64,000 nucleotides of DNA from Hyphomonas chukchiensis (lineage in GTDB: Bacteria > Pseudomonadota > Alphaproteobacteria > Caulobacterales > Hyphomonadaceae), in contig NZ_AWFG01000052.1 of assembly GCF_000682695.1 (NCBI RefSeq), positions 162,450 through 226,449 on the forward strand, written 5' to 3'. Position 1 is the stretch's first letter. Each line of letters opens with the position of its first letter. Both the position numbers and the translations under genes were made by a program. The notes under the pieces were generated by a model. The model saw only the letters and a list, made by a program, of their open reading frames with translations, had not been told where the DNA came from and searched no databases. Below, one piece after another: positions 52,845-61,610 of the stretch.

Positions 52845-54056
52845 ATGCCAACTCAGCTTCAATCCGGTGCCCATGCGAACGACGATCCATTTCGCACCGA
52901 AGTGCGACAATTCCTCGCCGCAAATTTCCCCGAAGAACTCAAGGGCAAGGGCAATCTGCTTGCCGGACTCGAAGGGCCGACCAACGAGACCGATGAGCAG
53001 AAGAAATGGCGAGAGGCCGTGGCCGAGTGCGGTTGGGGTACACCGACCTGGCCCACGGAATATGGCGGTGGCGGGCTGACCAAGGCCCAGGCCAAAATCG
53101 TCACTCAGGAATTCGCCAAGTCGGGGGCCTACAATCCCATCGGCGGGATGGGCGTAATGATGTTCGGCCCAACCCTGCTTGAATTCGGGAGCGAGGAGCA
53201 AAAGTGCGAGCACATTCCGGCGATCTGCCGTGGCGAAATCCGCTGGTGCCAGGGTTATAGCGAACCCAATGCCGGCTCCGATCTCGCTAATCTGCAAACC
53301 TTCGCCGAGGACAAAGGCGACCATTACCTGATCAACGGCCAGAAGACCTGGACCAGCGGCGGGCAATGGGCCGACAAGTGCTTCGCAATCGTTCGCACCG
53401 ACAGGCGCGACAAGCACAAGGGCATCAGCTTCATGCTGATTGACATGAATGCGCCCGGCGTCGAAGTCCGCCCGATCACCATGATTTCGGGCACCAGCCC
53501 TTTCTGCGAGACTTTCTTAACCGATGTAAGGGTACCGAAGAAAAATCTCGTTGGAAAAGAGGGTCAGGGTTGGGCCATTGGCAAACGCCTGCTCCAGCAC
53601 GAGCGAACCAACATCTCTGGTGGCGGCAATCTGGCTCTGATGATGGCGCAGAGCCTCGGCGACATCGCGAAGAAATATTGCGAAACCGCCGCGGATGGTC
53701 GGCTGACCGACAATGTGCTGCGCGACAAGATCGCCGATTTCGAAATCCGCTGGAGCAGCTTCTTGTTTACAGCGCGCCGCGCGATCGAGGAAAGCAAGGC
53801 GCCCGGCGGAGTCTCTGAGATCAGTTCAGTTCTCAAAAAGACGGGCACCAAGCTGGCACAGGAACGCTCGGAACTACTGATCGAAATCCGTGGGTTGCAG
53901 GGCCTTGGCTGGGAAGGCGACGGTTTTTCCGAGGGGGAACTCGAGGACGTGCGCACCTGGCTCTTCGGCAAGGCAGCAACGATCTATGGTGGTTCGACCG
54001 AAATCCAGAACAATATCATCGCCAAGCGCGTGCTCGGCATGCTCGATCACGCGTAA
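52845..54056 (+). CDS. Acyl-CoA dehydrogenase, large subunit type (second pair)
   Basis: 403 aa, start ATG 52845 with CGGAGG upstream. Conserved IRWCQGYSEPNAGSDLANLQ (about 130-149), INGQKTWTSGGQWADKCFAI, GISFMLIDMNAPGVEVRPITMISG, VRVPKKNLVGKEGQGWAIGKRLLQHERTN, and IYGGSTEIQNNIIAKRVLGML near the end. As in the first pair the glutamate of Y-E-G-T is replaced (Y-G-G-S). The next gene (gap 17 bases) is the small subunit. A second heteromeric acyl-CoA dehydrogenase implies two different alpha,beta-dehydrogenation steps in the pathway. Confidence 0.93.
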   Translation: MPTQLQSGAHANDDPFRTEVRQFLAANFPEELKGKGNLLAGLEGPTNETDEQKKWREAVAECGWGTPTWPTEYGGGGLTKAQAKIVTQEFAKSGAYNPIGGMGVMMFGPTLLEFGSEEQKCEHIPAICRGEIRWCQGYSEPNAGSDLANLQTFAEDKGDHYLINGQKTWTSGGQWADKCFAIVRTDRRDKHKGISFMLIDMNAPGVEVRPITMISGTSPFCETFLTDVRVPKKNLVGKEGQGWAIGKRLLQHERTNISGGGNLALMMAQSLGDIAKKYCETAADGRLTDNVLRDKIADFEIRWSSFLFTARRAIEESKAPGGVSEISSVLKKTGTKLAQERSELLIEIRGLQGLGWEGDGFSEGELEDVRTWLFGKAATIYGGSTEIQNNIIAKRVLGMLDHA

Positions 54057-54073
54057 GGAGGGGAGTACTGACA

Positions 54074-55144
54074 ATGGCAGTTCTCGACGAACAACAGGAA
54101 ATGCTACGCGACATGGCTCGCAGCTGGGCCGTCAACGAAAGCCCTTTGACAGAATTTCGTAAGGTCCGCGCCAGCGGCTCCGAGGAGGCGTTTGATCGCG
54201 CTGCCTACGCCAAGATGGTGGAAATGGGTTGGGCCGGGGTCATCATTCCTGAAGAGTATGGTGGGTCAGACTTTGGCTGGCTCTCGGCGGGTCTCGTGAT
54301 TGAGCAGCTCGGAAAGACGCTGACCGCAAGCCCGCTCGTCCTCAACACCGCGGCGGCATCGGCGATCATCCTGGGCGGCAGCGACGAGCAGAAAGCATTG
54401 TGGCTTCCGAAGCTCGCGAGCGGTGAAGCCATCGCGACGCTAGCGGTCGATGAAGGGCCCTCTCATGATCCGGCCAGGATCGAGACAAGTGTTTCCGGCG
54501 GCAAACTGACCGGCAGGAAAGCCTTCGTTCACGAGGCACACGGCGCAGACCTCTTCGTGGTTGCGGCCAAGGATGGGCTTTACCTAGTCGAAAAGAGTGA
54601 CGGCGTCTTACTCATCACCCGTAAGCTCTCTGACCAGCGAAGCCATGCCGAAGTGAATTTCGTTGGTGCAGCGGCAAACAAGCTCAAAGGCGGGGGCGAA
54701 AGCTTGCTCGGCGATGTGCTCGACCGCGCGCGCGTGCTAACGGCAGCCGAGATGCTCGGCATGGCCCAAGCCGTGTTCGACACCACGCTCGACTATCTCA
54801 AGCAGCGCGTGCAGTTCAACCAGGTGCTTGCCACCTTCCAGGCACTGCAGCACCGCATGGCGGACCTTTTCGCCGACCTCACACAGATGCGCTCGGCAGT
54901 CGAGGCGGGACTACAGGCGGTCGATGGTGGGTTCGGCGCAGCGCGCGCTGCGACCATCGCCAAGGCCGAGGCCAACCGCGTACTGCACGGTATCAGCAAC
55001 CAGGGCATACAGCTCCATGGCGGTATCGGCATGACCGACGAATATGACGTCGGCTTTTACCTGAAGCGCGCACGCGTGCTCGAGGCGAGCTTCGGCTCGA
55101 CGACCTGGCTTAAGGATCGATACGCCGCTTTGTCCGGTTACTGA
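54074..55144 (+). CDS. Acyl-CoA dehydrogenase, small subunit type (second pair)
   Basis: 356 aa. MVEMGWAGVIIPEEYGGSDFGWLSAGLVIEQLG (about 40-72), RARVLTAAEMLGMAQAVFDTTLDYLKQRVQFNQVLATFQALQHRMADL, and IQLHGGIGMTDEYDVGFYLKRARVLEASFG near the C-terminus, all in the order usual for the family. Partner of the gene at 52845. Last gene of the P450 arm; no clear terminator follows, and the next 300 bases are debris. Confidence 0.93.
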   Translation: MAVLDEQQEMLRDMARSWAVNESPLTEFRKVRASGSEEAFDRAAYAKMVEMGWAGVIIPEEYGGSDFGWLSAGLVIEQLGKTLTASPLVLNTAAASAIILGGSDEQKALWLPKLASGEAIATLAVDEGPSHDPARIETSVSGGKLTGRKAFVHEAHGADLFVVAAKDGLYLVEKSDGVLLITRKLSDQRSHAEVNFVGAAANKLKGGGESLLGDVLDRARVLTAAEMLGMAQAVFDTTLDYLKQRVQFNQVLATFQALQHRMADLFADLTQMRSAVEAGLQAVDGGFGAARAATIAKAEANRVLHGISNQGIQLHGGIGMTDEYDVGFYLKRARVLEASFGSTTWLKDRYAALSGY

Positions 55145-55229
55145 CCACGAGTGAAGTCCTCCCGGGTCGCATGCTGGGCCTTAGCACATGATTTTGTGAT
55201 TGGGGTCGTATTTCGCGTCCCCGGGGATG

Positions 55230-55409
55230 GTGAGTATGGTCTTGTCCATGCAAATGCATCACGTGCAAGCATGCCCGCAGTAATGATGGCTGCAAGCCTG
55301 CAAGCGAAGCGCCGACTATGTGCGGCCGCGTCCTCCCACCTGCTACGCGTTCACCAATTACAATAAAGTCTCTCGCGATAGCGTCGAGAGAATAATTGAT
55401 GTACCCCAA
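55230..55409 (-). pseudogene. Remnant of an alpha/beta hydrolase, paralogous to 32826-33695
   Basis: The minus strand reads YSLDAIARDFIVIGERVAGG and RTRPHIVGASLAGLQ, against YSLEAIARDLIEVGERVAGG and GRPHIVGASLGGLA in the intact hydrolase at 33330-33475, including the nucleophile elbow G-A-S-L. The similarity is also visible at DNA level over about 150 bases (for example GCAAATGCAT and TGTGCGGCCGC in both). It has lost its frame on both sides. A partial duplicate or the stump of a lost operon. Confidence 0.75.
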
Positions 55410-55431
55410 AGAATGTAGACGCCCTGCGGCT

Positions 55432-55689
55432 TCATTGTCCTGCCATTTCGAACTCGGCAGCCGACAAGGCCCATCCTGAAATGGCGGGTCCGTGGGTAGT
55501 CAGCATACTCCAGAAAAAACCCGCAAGATTTGCAACTGTTGTAACTGCCAACAAAACAGCCCGGATCTTTTGAGCCATGCTTTCCCGCAATGAGCCCTTC
55601 AGGGCAACGGCCAAAGCCTGAACTTCTGAGAAAACACATAGCCACAAAAGACTTGTTAGGACGATGAATAGTAATGACAATCTTGGCAC
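55432..55689 (-). CDS. Hypothetical small membrane protein
   Basis: 85 aa from GTG 55689, with two hydrophobic helices (about 5-28 and 42-65) and a short polar loop. No family recognised and no clear ribosome-binding site, but the composition is that of a real membrane protein. It is surrounded by debris (hydrolase remnant on one side, 210 gene-free bases on the other), so it may be a relic. Confidence 0.4.
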   Translation of the reverse strand: MPRLSLLFIVLTSLLWLCVFSEVQALAVALKGSLRESMAQKIRAVLLAVTTVANLAGFFWSMLTTHGPAISGWALSAAEFEMAGQ

Positions 55690-55901
55690 TCGGAAATCGA
55701 GACAACCCTCATAGTAACAAGGACTTCAACTGCCCGCATTGCAGAATGGGGTTCGGTTCGCGGAAACTCAGGCCTGCGACAATTACGTCGCGCTAACAGG
55801 TCGGACACAAGTCAGCTTCCGACCCGGGCTTGCCGAAACGAAAAAACCCTTGCAGCATTGGAGTCTTCCACACAAGTTTTCAATTTTTCGTGCGCCGGAC
55901 A

Positions 55902-56954
55902 TCAATTATTCTGTGGTACGCTTCTGGAATGTGCCGCATTCAAGGTTAGTTCCAAGAATACATAATCCGACCAGCGTTCCTTATCACCTCGCAAGGCTGC
56001 GCCCAGATCAAGATCTGCAAGACGCACGATGGTCAGACCAAGCGACGGGATTACATAGAGCCGCTGATTGCCCGCTCCGGCAGCCACCACCATGTCATCA
56101 GGCAGACTATCGGCATGATCGTCAATATCTGTCGTCGCTGTAACGACGTCCTTTGACGATGAGGGCCTCGGCAACCACCAGGATAGCCCGTATGCGGCAT
56201 TCGCTGCACTTCCCTCGAACAGCGCTTCAAAAGTTTCCTGGTCAACGATCTGTATGCCGTCAACCCTGCCGCCAAGGCGCACGAACTCGCCGAATTTCGC
56301 CCACTCGCTGGCAGACATGATGACTCCCTGAGGCATCAGGGGTTGCTTGTCCGGGCCGTTTCTCCACCGGTATCCCGCAAGTCCCAAGGGCGCAAACAAG
56401 CGCTGCTCCAAATACGCTCTTGGTCCACCCGACTGGCCAGCCGCTTTAAGTTTGCGGCGCATGACTTCACCGAAAATCTGAGACGGAACGGCGCCATACT
56501 GGAATTTCAACCCGGCTAGCGAGTTTATATCGCTTGCAACCGCAGCTTCGTATCCCGGCGGACGTCCGATGCGGCTCTTGTGCCCGCTCGTCATCGACAG
56601 AAGGTGACGGAGAGTTACCTTACTGCGCTGGGGGTCTCCTTGCCACTCAGTGAGCGTTACGGCGACCGGCTCGTCCAGAGACAATAGACCATCTTTTGCT
56701 GCGATGGCGGCCATTATGCCAAGAAAGCTTTTTGTGCCGGACCAAAGTTCGTGAGGTTCGTTGATGTCGTGGTCAGGGCTGTTACAGACCGGCTCGCCGT
56801 CTTTGAGCACAAGCACCGCCAGACCTCGGTCTGCATTTGAATATGCAATGGCCTGCTGGCAGGCATTGCTCTGATCAGAATGTCCGGTCGGATAAGGCTG
56901 TGCTGCACACGAGCCAGCAGTTAAGGCCAGCCAAAAAAGCAAGTATCGAGGCAC
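55902..56954 (-). CDS. Serine hydrolase, beta-lactamase/esterase (class C-like) fold
   Basis: 350 aa with an N-terminal signal (cleavage near SCAAQ, residues 14-19; possibly a lipoprotein). Nucleophile motif S72-G-T-K75 in HELWSGTKSFLGIMAAIA, the tyrosine motif Y-G-A in LKFQYGAVPSQIFGEVM (about 150-165), HLLSMTSGH, and a G-A-G-N-Q-R-L-Y-V segment at the K-T-G position. Proteins of this type act as periplasmic esterases, transesterases or peptidases rather than true beta-lactamases. Divergent from the GntR gene at 57016; an ATTATCGATAAT site lies 22 bp before its start codon, so it belongs to that regulon. Confidence 0.9.
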   Translation of the reverse strand: MPRYLLFWLALTAGSCAAQPYPTGHSDQSNACQQAIAYSNADRGLAVLVLKDGEPVCNSPDHDINEPHELWSGTKSFLGIMAAIAAKDGLLSLDEPVAVTLTEWQGDPQRSKVTLRHLLSMTSGHKSRIGRPPGYEAAVASDINSLAGLKFQYGAVPSQIFGEVMRRKLKAAGQSGGPRAYLEQRLFAPLGLAGYRWRNGPDKQPLMPQGVIMSASEWAKFGEFVRLGGRVDGIQIVDQETFEALFEGSAANAAYGLSWWLPRPSSSKDVVTATTDIDDHADSLPDDMVVAAGAGNQRLYVIPSLGLTIVRLADLDLGAALRGDKERWSDYVFLELTLNAAHSRSVPQNN

Positions 56955-56975
56955 TTTTAAACTCTCCCTTATTGA

Positions 56976-56987
56976 ATTATCGATAAT
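56976..56987. promoter_or_regulatory. ATTATCGATAAT operator (divergent serine hydrolase / gntR)
   Basis: Perfect 12-bp palindrome in the 61-bp gap between the serine hydrolase start (56954) and the GntR start (57016). It is one of four exact copies in the window, all within promoter gaps of the 56.9-63.3 kb block. Autoregulation by the GntR protein is expected. Confidence 0.8.
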
Positions 56988-57015
56988 ACTGCCTTTTGAA
57001 GACGATCAAGGCTAG

Positions 57016-57801
57016 ATGGAATCTCGAAAAATGAAGGTGATCAGTGTGCCAGACCAGCCAGAAGAATTGCCGCAGGAAGTTATAACTGATGCTCTGACGC
57101 AGGACCGGGTCATCGCGGCAGCGCTGATTGAGGACATCGTTGAATGGCGGATCCCGCCGGGTTCCTGGATCCGGGAAAGGGAAATTGCCAAACGGTTTGA
57201 GGTTTCTCACGCGCCCGTACGCGAAGCATTCCGTCAAATCGCCAATATAGGACTCGTTGAGGTCGTGCCCTGGCGAGGTGCCCGCGTCGCGGTGATTGAC
57301 AAGCAGGCGACTATCGAGATCCTCGAACTCTGGAAATCCCTGTTCGGCGTCGTGTGTCGCCTTGCGAGCCAGCGCATGACTGACAGCGAGGCCGAACAGC
57401 TTGTCGCGCGTGTCAAGGAATTTACGGCCATTGCGCATGCGACGCGCAATACGTTCGACCATCTTGCCGTTTCCAACCGCATCGGTGCCTATATTGCGCA
57501 TTGCGCCCGTGCACCTCAGTCCAAAACTTTGCTGGACCGCGTGGCGATTGTTGCCAAGTGGCAGCAGAGGATCATCTCGCAGAAGTTCCTCGAAGACCTT
57601 CCGGTCGCTCCGGCGCTGAAGTCTGCCGAAATCTACGAGCGGCTCTGCGCCGCCATCAAGGCCCGCCAACCGGACAAGGCCGACGAACTTGCGCGCGCCC
57701 TGATCGGAAACCTTCAGGACTACTATCAAGAAGCGCTGGCGACTTACCTTGATGCGCAGGCCGTCGAACAGGCGCGCCGGAAACCGCCTCGCCGAAAATA
57801 G
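57016..57801 (+). CDS. GntR/FCD-family regulator of the ATTATCGATAAT regulon
   Basis: 261 aa. Winged helix-turn-helix: RVIAAALIEDIVEWRIPPGSWIREREIAKRFEVSHAPVREAFRQIANIGLVEVVPWRGARV in order (about 30-92) with the typical P-V-R-E-A-F-R recognition helix; FCD-type ligand domain from about 100, with ELWKSLFGVVCRLASQRMTD. ATG 57031 is an alternative start. The gene is flanked by copies of ATTATCGATAAT on both sides (56976; 57889 and 57906), which are most simply explained as its own binding sites. Likely a repressor released by a degradation intermediate. Confidence 0.92.
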   Translation: MESRKMKVISVPDQPEELPQEVITDALTQDRVIAAALIEDIVEWRIPPGSWIREREIAKRFEVSHAPVREAFRQIANIGLVEVVPWRGARVAVIDKQATIEILELWKSLFGVVCRLASQRMTDSEAEQLVARVKEFTAIAHATRNTFDHLAVSNRIGAYIAHCARAPQSKTLLDRVAIVAKWQQRIISQKFLEDLPVAPALKSAEIYERLCAAIKARQPDKADELARALIGNLQDYYQEALATYLDAQAVEQARRKPPRRK

Positions 57802-57888
57802 CCAATCCTATGCGGCCGCCCGTTCGGTTGCGAGGCTACCGTTTGTTGCCGCTCGCCAGCATGAAGTACTTGACACCTCGCCCCAAAT

Positions 57889-57917
57889 ATTATCGATAAT
57901 CTGAAATTATCGATAAT
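57889..57917. promoter_or_regulatory. Tandem ATTATCGATAAT operators before the TonB receptor gene
   Basis: Two exact copies, 57889-57900 and 57906-57917, with centres 17 bp apart (between one and a half and two helical turns), 18 bp before the TonB receptor start codon. Two copies at this promoter against one at the others suggests tighter control of uptake. Confidence 0.8.
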
Positions 57918-57934
57918 AAGCCCAAGATGGGCCT

Positions 57935-60205
57935 TTGAGGGAGGAATACATGCTTCGCTTTATGCTTTTTGCGACAACCGCAATGACGGTGGCTGTCAAT
58001 GGAATCGCGCCGGCCTCGGCCCAGGCTGTTGAAGATGCTGCTTCACAAGCGCCTTCCGAAGGCGCGGAAGAGGAAGTTCGGCTAGGGGAAGTGGTGGTGA
58101 CTGCGCGTCGCCGGGAGGAGCGGCTTTCCGAAGTTCCGACGGCGGCCTCCGTCATCGGCGGGAACGCGCTCACCGAGCGCGGCGGCGCCAGCACCAGCGG
58201 CGAACTGCTGGCCGACCAGCCAAGCGTTCGCTTCAACAACCTCAACTCGTCCGTCACCTCGGAACTTTCGATCCGCGCCTCGTCGACTGCGCGCGCAACG
58301 AACGGCGATCCCAGCGTCGGGCTCTACCGCAATGCCTCTTACATCGGCGGTGGCGGCATCGGCGGGCGCAACTTTGCCTTGATCGATTTTCTCGACATCG
58401 GGCGCGTTGAGGTGCTGCGCGGCACCCAGGGTGCGCTCTACGGCCGCAACGCTGTCGGCGGCGCCGTCAACATCGTCTCGGCGCAGCCGGAATTTGAAAC
58501 ATCCGGATACCTGAAGGCGCAATATGGAATTGAGAACGAGAACCTGCGCGGCGAGGGTGTCGTCAACAGGGCGCTCAGCGACACATTGGCAGTTCGCTTC
58601 AGTGGCTTCGCGGTGGGTCAAGAGTCCGGTTTCTTCTACAACCCCGTCAATGACGTCTATTTCGACCGGGAAGAGGGCCACGGCTTGCGCGCGCAGCTAC
58701 GCTACAGTTCCGGTCCGCTCGATCTGCTTTTCCTTGCAGAAACCCAAGTTCTCGAGACACCCTCGATCCACTACCAGATCGAAATTCCTGCAGGCACGCC
58801 AGGCTTCCCGGGCGGCTATATACAGGACAGGTTCAACTATCCCTGGAACACCCCGCCCTCTGCCGAGCAGGACGTTGACTCCTACCAGATCGTCGCGAAG
58901 TACGATCTGGACTGGGCGCAACTGAATTCCACCACGCTCTATCGCGAGCGTGTCTCCGCATATGATCTCGATGCAGATGCGATCAATGCGCAGGAGCGCG
59001 CCGATGCCATTGCAGCTGGCAGTATTCTTGCCGTCGTTCCGCTGGATGTGAACTCGGCAGCTTTCGTGCGGGATACGACCACGTCCTTCAACCAGGATGT
59101 CCATCTCACCGGCGAAGCCATCGATGGCCGGCTCAATTGGCTCGCGGGCATCGACCTCCTGCTTCTTGAGAGCGATTATTCGGTGGAGAATGCCCGAACC
59201 CCCACACTCGCTAACCCTTCGACCGGCAGTATCTCCCCCGTCGACCTCGAATATAATTCTTACGCCGCGTACGGATCGCTCGGCTATGACCTGACCGAGC
59301 GGCTAAACCTCACAGGTGAGCTTCGCTACACGCAGGATGACCGCTCCCTCAGTTCCCGCCTGTTTGACCGGGGCACCGGGGCGCCCCTGGGCGGAGCCGC
59401 GCGGGTCGTGGATGGCAGCATCGAACCGAGCAACCTATCCTACAACGCCACCGCCGCCTTCAAGCTGACCTCCAGTATCCTGACTTACGCCAAGGCCGGC
59501 ACCAGCTACCGGGCTGGGGGCTTCAACACCAATCTTGGTGATCCGCGGCAGCCCAGACCCATTGATGCAGCGTTCGACGACGAAACGTCCCAGAGCTATG
59601 AAATCGGCCTCAAGGGTACGCTTGGCAGCCATTCCTATTTCGCCATTGCGGCTTATATGAACGATCAGGAAAATCTTATTGCCCAGACGGACAATGGATG
59701 TGCGCTGACAAACCCGACATGTCCCGTGGCGGCGACGTCCTTTCTCACGAACGCGGGTGACGCCGAAAGCCGTGGTGTAGAAGGCGAGATTTCCTCACTC
59801 TTCGACATTGCTGGCGGCAAACTCTCCACCGGTTTCAGCCTCTCCTATCAGGAGGGTGAAGTGATCAGCGGCAGATTCGAAGGGCTGGATCTGGCCCAGG
59901 TTCCTGAATGGCTCGGTTCGGCCACCCTGAATTATCGCCGGCCAATTGGCCCTGATTCTGAAGCGTTCGCCAATTTCGTCTACACAGCGCAGACTGGCGG
60001 CGTTCAGGAACTGTCTGCCACAACCGCGCCGCTCGACGATTTCGGACTGATCAACCTTCGCCTCGGGGCGCGCTTCGGCAAGGTCAGTGTGACGGCTTTT
60101 GCGCGCAACCTGACCGATGAAGTCCACTTTGTGGCGCGAGCTCCCACGATCAATCGCTACAGCCAGCCACGGCTGACAGGAATCGAGCTTCGCTACGACT
60201 TTTAG
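57935..60205 (+). CDS. TonB-dependent outer membrane receptor of the GntR regulon
   Basis: 756 aa with signal peptide ending ASAQAVE (about residue 30). TonB box LGEVVVTARRREERLSEVPT (about 50-69), plug domain with LIDFLDIGRVEVLRGTQGALYGRNAVGGAVNIVSAQ (about 148-185), barrel ending GIELRYDF. GAGGGAGGAA precedes the ATG at 57950, which is the first good start; the start at 57935 adds five residues (MREEY) and is less likely. It should import the substrate whose hydrolases are encoded around it. Two operator copies precede it. Confidence 0.94.
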   Translation: MREEYMLRFMLFATTAMTVAVNGIAPASAQAVEDAASQAPSEGAEEEVRLGEVVVTARRREERLSEVPTAASVIGGNALTERGGASTSGELLADQPSVRFNNLNSSVTSELSIRASSTARATNGDPSVGLYRNASYIGGGGIGGRNFALIDFLDIGRVEVLRGTQGALYGRNAVGGAVNIVSAQPEFETSGYLKAQYGIENENLRGEGVVNRALSDTLAVRFSGFAVGQESGFFYNPVNDVYFDREEGHGLRAQLRYSSGPLDLLFLAETQVLETPSIHYQIEIPAGTPGFPGGYIQDRFNYPWNTPPSAEQDVDSYQIVAKYDLDWAQLNSTTLYRERVSAYDLDADAINAQERADAIAAGSILAVVPLDVNSAAFVRDTTTSFNQDVHLTGEAIDGRLNWLAGIDLLLLESDYSVENARTPTLANPSTGSISPVDLEYNSYAAYGSLGYDLTERLNLTGELRYTQDDRSLSSRLFDRGTGAPLGGAARVVDGSIEPSNLSYNATAAFKLTSSILTYAKAGTSYRAGGFNTNLGDPRQPRPIDAAFDDETSQSYEIGLKGTLGSHSYFAIAAYMNDQENLIAQTDNGCALTNPTCPVAATSFLTNAGDAESRGVEGEISSLFDIAGGKLSTGFSLSYQEGEVISGRFEGLDLAQVPEWLGSATLNYRRPIGPDSEAFANFVYTAQTGGVQELSATTAPLDDFGLINLRLGARFGKVSVTAFARNLTDEVHFVARAPTINRYSQPRLTGIELRYDF

Positions 60206-60236
60206 TCTGGCTACGGATTTCCTCCCGAAGACCTAA

Positions 60237-60262
60237 ACGCCTGCCGGCATTCCGGCAGGCGT
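60237..60262. terminator. Bidirectional terminator between TonB receptor and M28 genes
   Basis: ACGCCTGCCGG (60237-60247) and CCGGCAGGCGT (60252-60262) form an 11-bp perfect stem with loop CATT, followed on the plus strand by CATTTT. It separates two convergent genes. Confidence 0.8.
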
Positions 60263-60267
60263 CATTT

Positions 60268-61563
60268 TCAGGCCTTACTGAGAACGCGCTCGATCAGGCG
60301 CAGGAAGGATGCGTTTGTTGTGGCCAATTCACGCATGTCTACCTTGTCCGGCGTATCCTGATCGGTGTGATGAAAGCGTCCTGCGCCGAAGACGCCGAAA
60401 GCGGATGCATAGCCGGCGCCAAGAATCTCGCGGAGCTCTCCCGCCGCATTTTCTGCAGTCATGACATAGGCGGCCTCCAGTCCTGGCCGGCCGCGGAACA
60501 TCTCTCTGGCCAGCCCTTCAATTCCTTCCGTCACGCCAAGATAACGTTGCGGGTCAGGTGACGGCAGTGGCAGTAGGGTGGGACCCAGGTCATGAAAATC
60601 AACTCCCGAGAGGTTGGCGCCGAGATGCACCCAAAGCGCTGTGTCCATCGGCGCCGGTGCGCCACTTTCCAGGAATCTGTGGGCGCCCAGGTTCTCGTAC
60701 TCGTGTCCTGACGTTGCCACCAGATGAATGTCCGCCGTCGGCCAGGTTGAGGCGAACCGTCGCCCCAGTTCAAGGAAAATCGCAATGCCGGGACCTCTCT
60801 CCGAGGCGCAGATGCCCCAGCCGGACTTGGGCGTGCTGATAACGATCCGTGCACCGGGGCCAGTCCGCCGGGCAATCAGATTGTCAGCCAACCGGCCCGG
60901 CCGGGCTGGGGCGATGGAAAGTCTGGCCGTGTCGCCACGGGTTGCTGCCGCGCGCAGGGCGCCTGCCTCACGGGGCGCTAGGGTCAGCATGGGAGCAATA
61001 TCGCCGTCGGCCGGGGTATTGAGCCGAATAGCGAGCCGTGTTGGCCCATTGGTGATTGCCGCCACACCCGCCACCTGCGCTTCCCGTGAGGTTTTCAGTA
61101 CGCGCTGCCATTCCGTCGATATCAGGCTGGAATGGCGCCGAAACCCTGCGTCATAAACCAGCAGCTTTCCGGTCAAGGCTGGCGGCGGAGTATCCGTATT
61201 CCAGTAGACGAGCTCCGCCTCGGCCTCTGCCGCCCGAGCCGGCATCTGGACCGGTCCTGAAATTTGTGTCCCGTCAGGCAGTAACACCGTTCCTGTTTCG
61301 CCGTCACAGGCAGGTACTTCGAACGTCTGCCGACGCGTCTCGTATCCAGCGGTCGAGAGCTCGCCCTCCATCCAATCCGTCGTCGCAAGATCGCCTGCGC
61401 TGCCAGAATAATGAGAGCCGAAACTGGCATAAGTCACCACCGCGCGTTCAAGCGCGCTCGCATCACGCTCGAGGGACTCTTCCGGTCCGGTTCGCGCGGC
61501 CGGCAATCCTGCACATGCGCCAAGCGCGGCTGGAAGCAGCAAGGCATGTCGCCGGTTGATCAT
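60268..61563 (-). CDS. M28-like peptidase domain protein with degenerate metal site
   Basis: 431 aa with an N-terminal signal and a possible lipobox (L-G-A-C at about residue 17). Layout of M28 peptidases: N-terminal part YASFGSHYSGSAGDLATTDWMEGELSTAGYETRR, a PA-like insert (about 90-220), then the catalytic domain (about 225-430). The usual H-x-D and D-N ligands are replaced: the strand reads IVISTPKSGWGICASERGPG where M28 enzymes have a histidine and G-A-x-D-N. SGHEYENLGAH and the terminal HHTDQDTPDKVD region are kept. Probably not a normal zinc aminopeptidase; it may be a hydrolase with another mechanism or a binding protein. Convergent with the TonB gene, 47 bases before the esterase gene in the same direction. 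Confidence 0.8.
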   Translation of the reverse strand: MINRRHALLLPAALGACAGLPAARTGPEESLERDASALERAVVTYASFGSHYSGSAGDLATTDWMEGELSTAGYETRRQTFEVPACDGETGTVLLPDGTQISGPVQMPARAAEAEAELVYWNTDTPPPALTGKLLVYDAGFRRHSSLISTEWQRVLKTSREAQVAGVAAITNGPTRLAIRLNTPADGDIAPMLTLAPREAGALRAAATRGDTARLSIAPARPGRLADNLIARRTGPGARIVISTPKSGWGICASERGPGIAIFLELGRRFASTWPTADIHLVATSGHEYENLGAHRFLESGAPAPMDTALWVHLGANLSGVDFHDLGPTLLPLPSPDPQRYLGVTEGIEGLAREMFRGRPGLEAAYVMTAENAAGELREILGAGYASAFGVFGAGRFHHTDQDTPDKVDMRELATTNASFLRLIERVLSKA

Positions 61564-61610
61564 GCAAAAACACTCCTTATGCGTATCGACAGTGACATCG
61601 GGCTCAGTCT

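Noticed and set aside
55902..56954. True beta-lactamase resistance gene
   Set aside because: The S-x-x-K motif is present, but the sequence around the Y and K-T-G motifs is unlike class C enzymes and the context is a hydrolase regulon.
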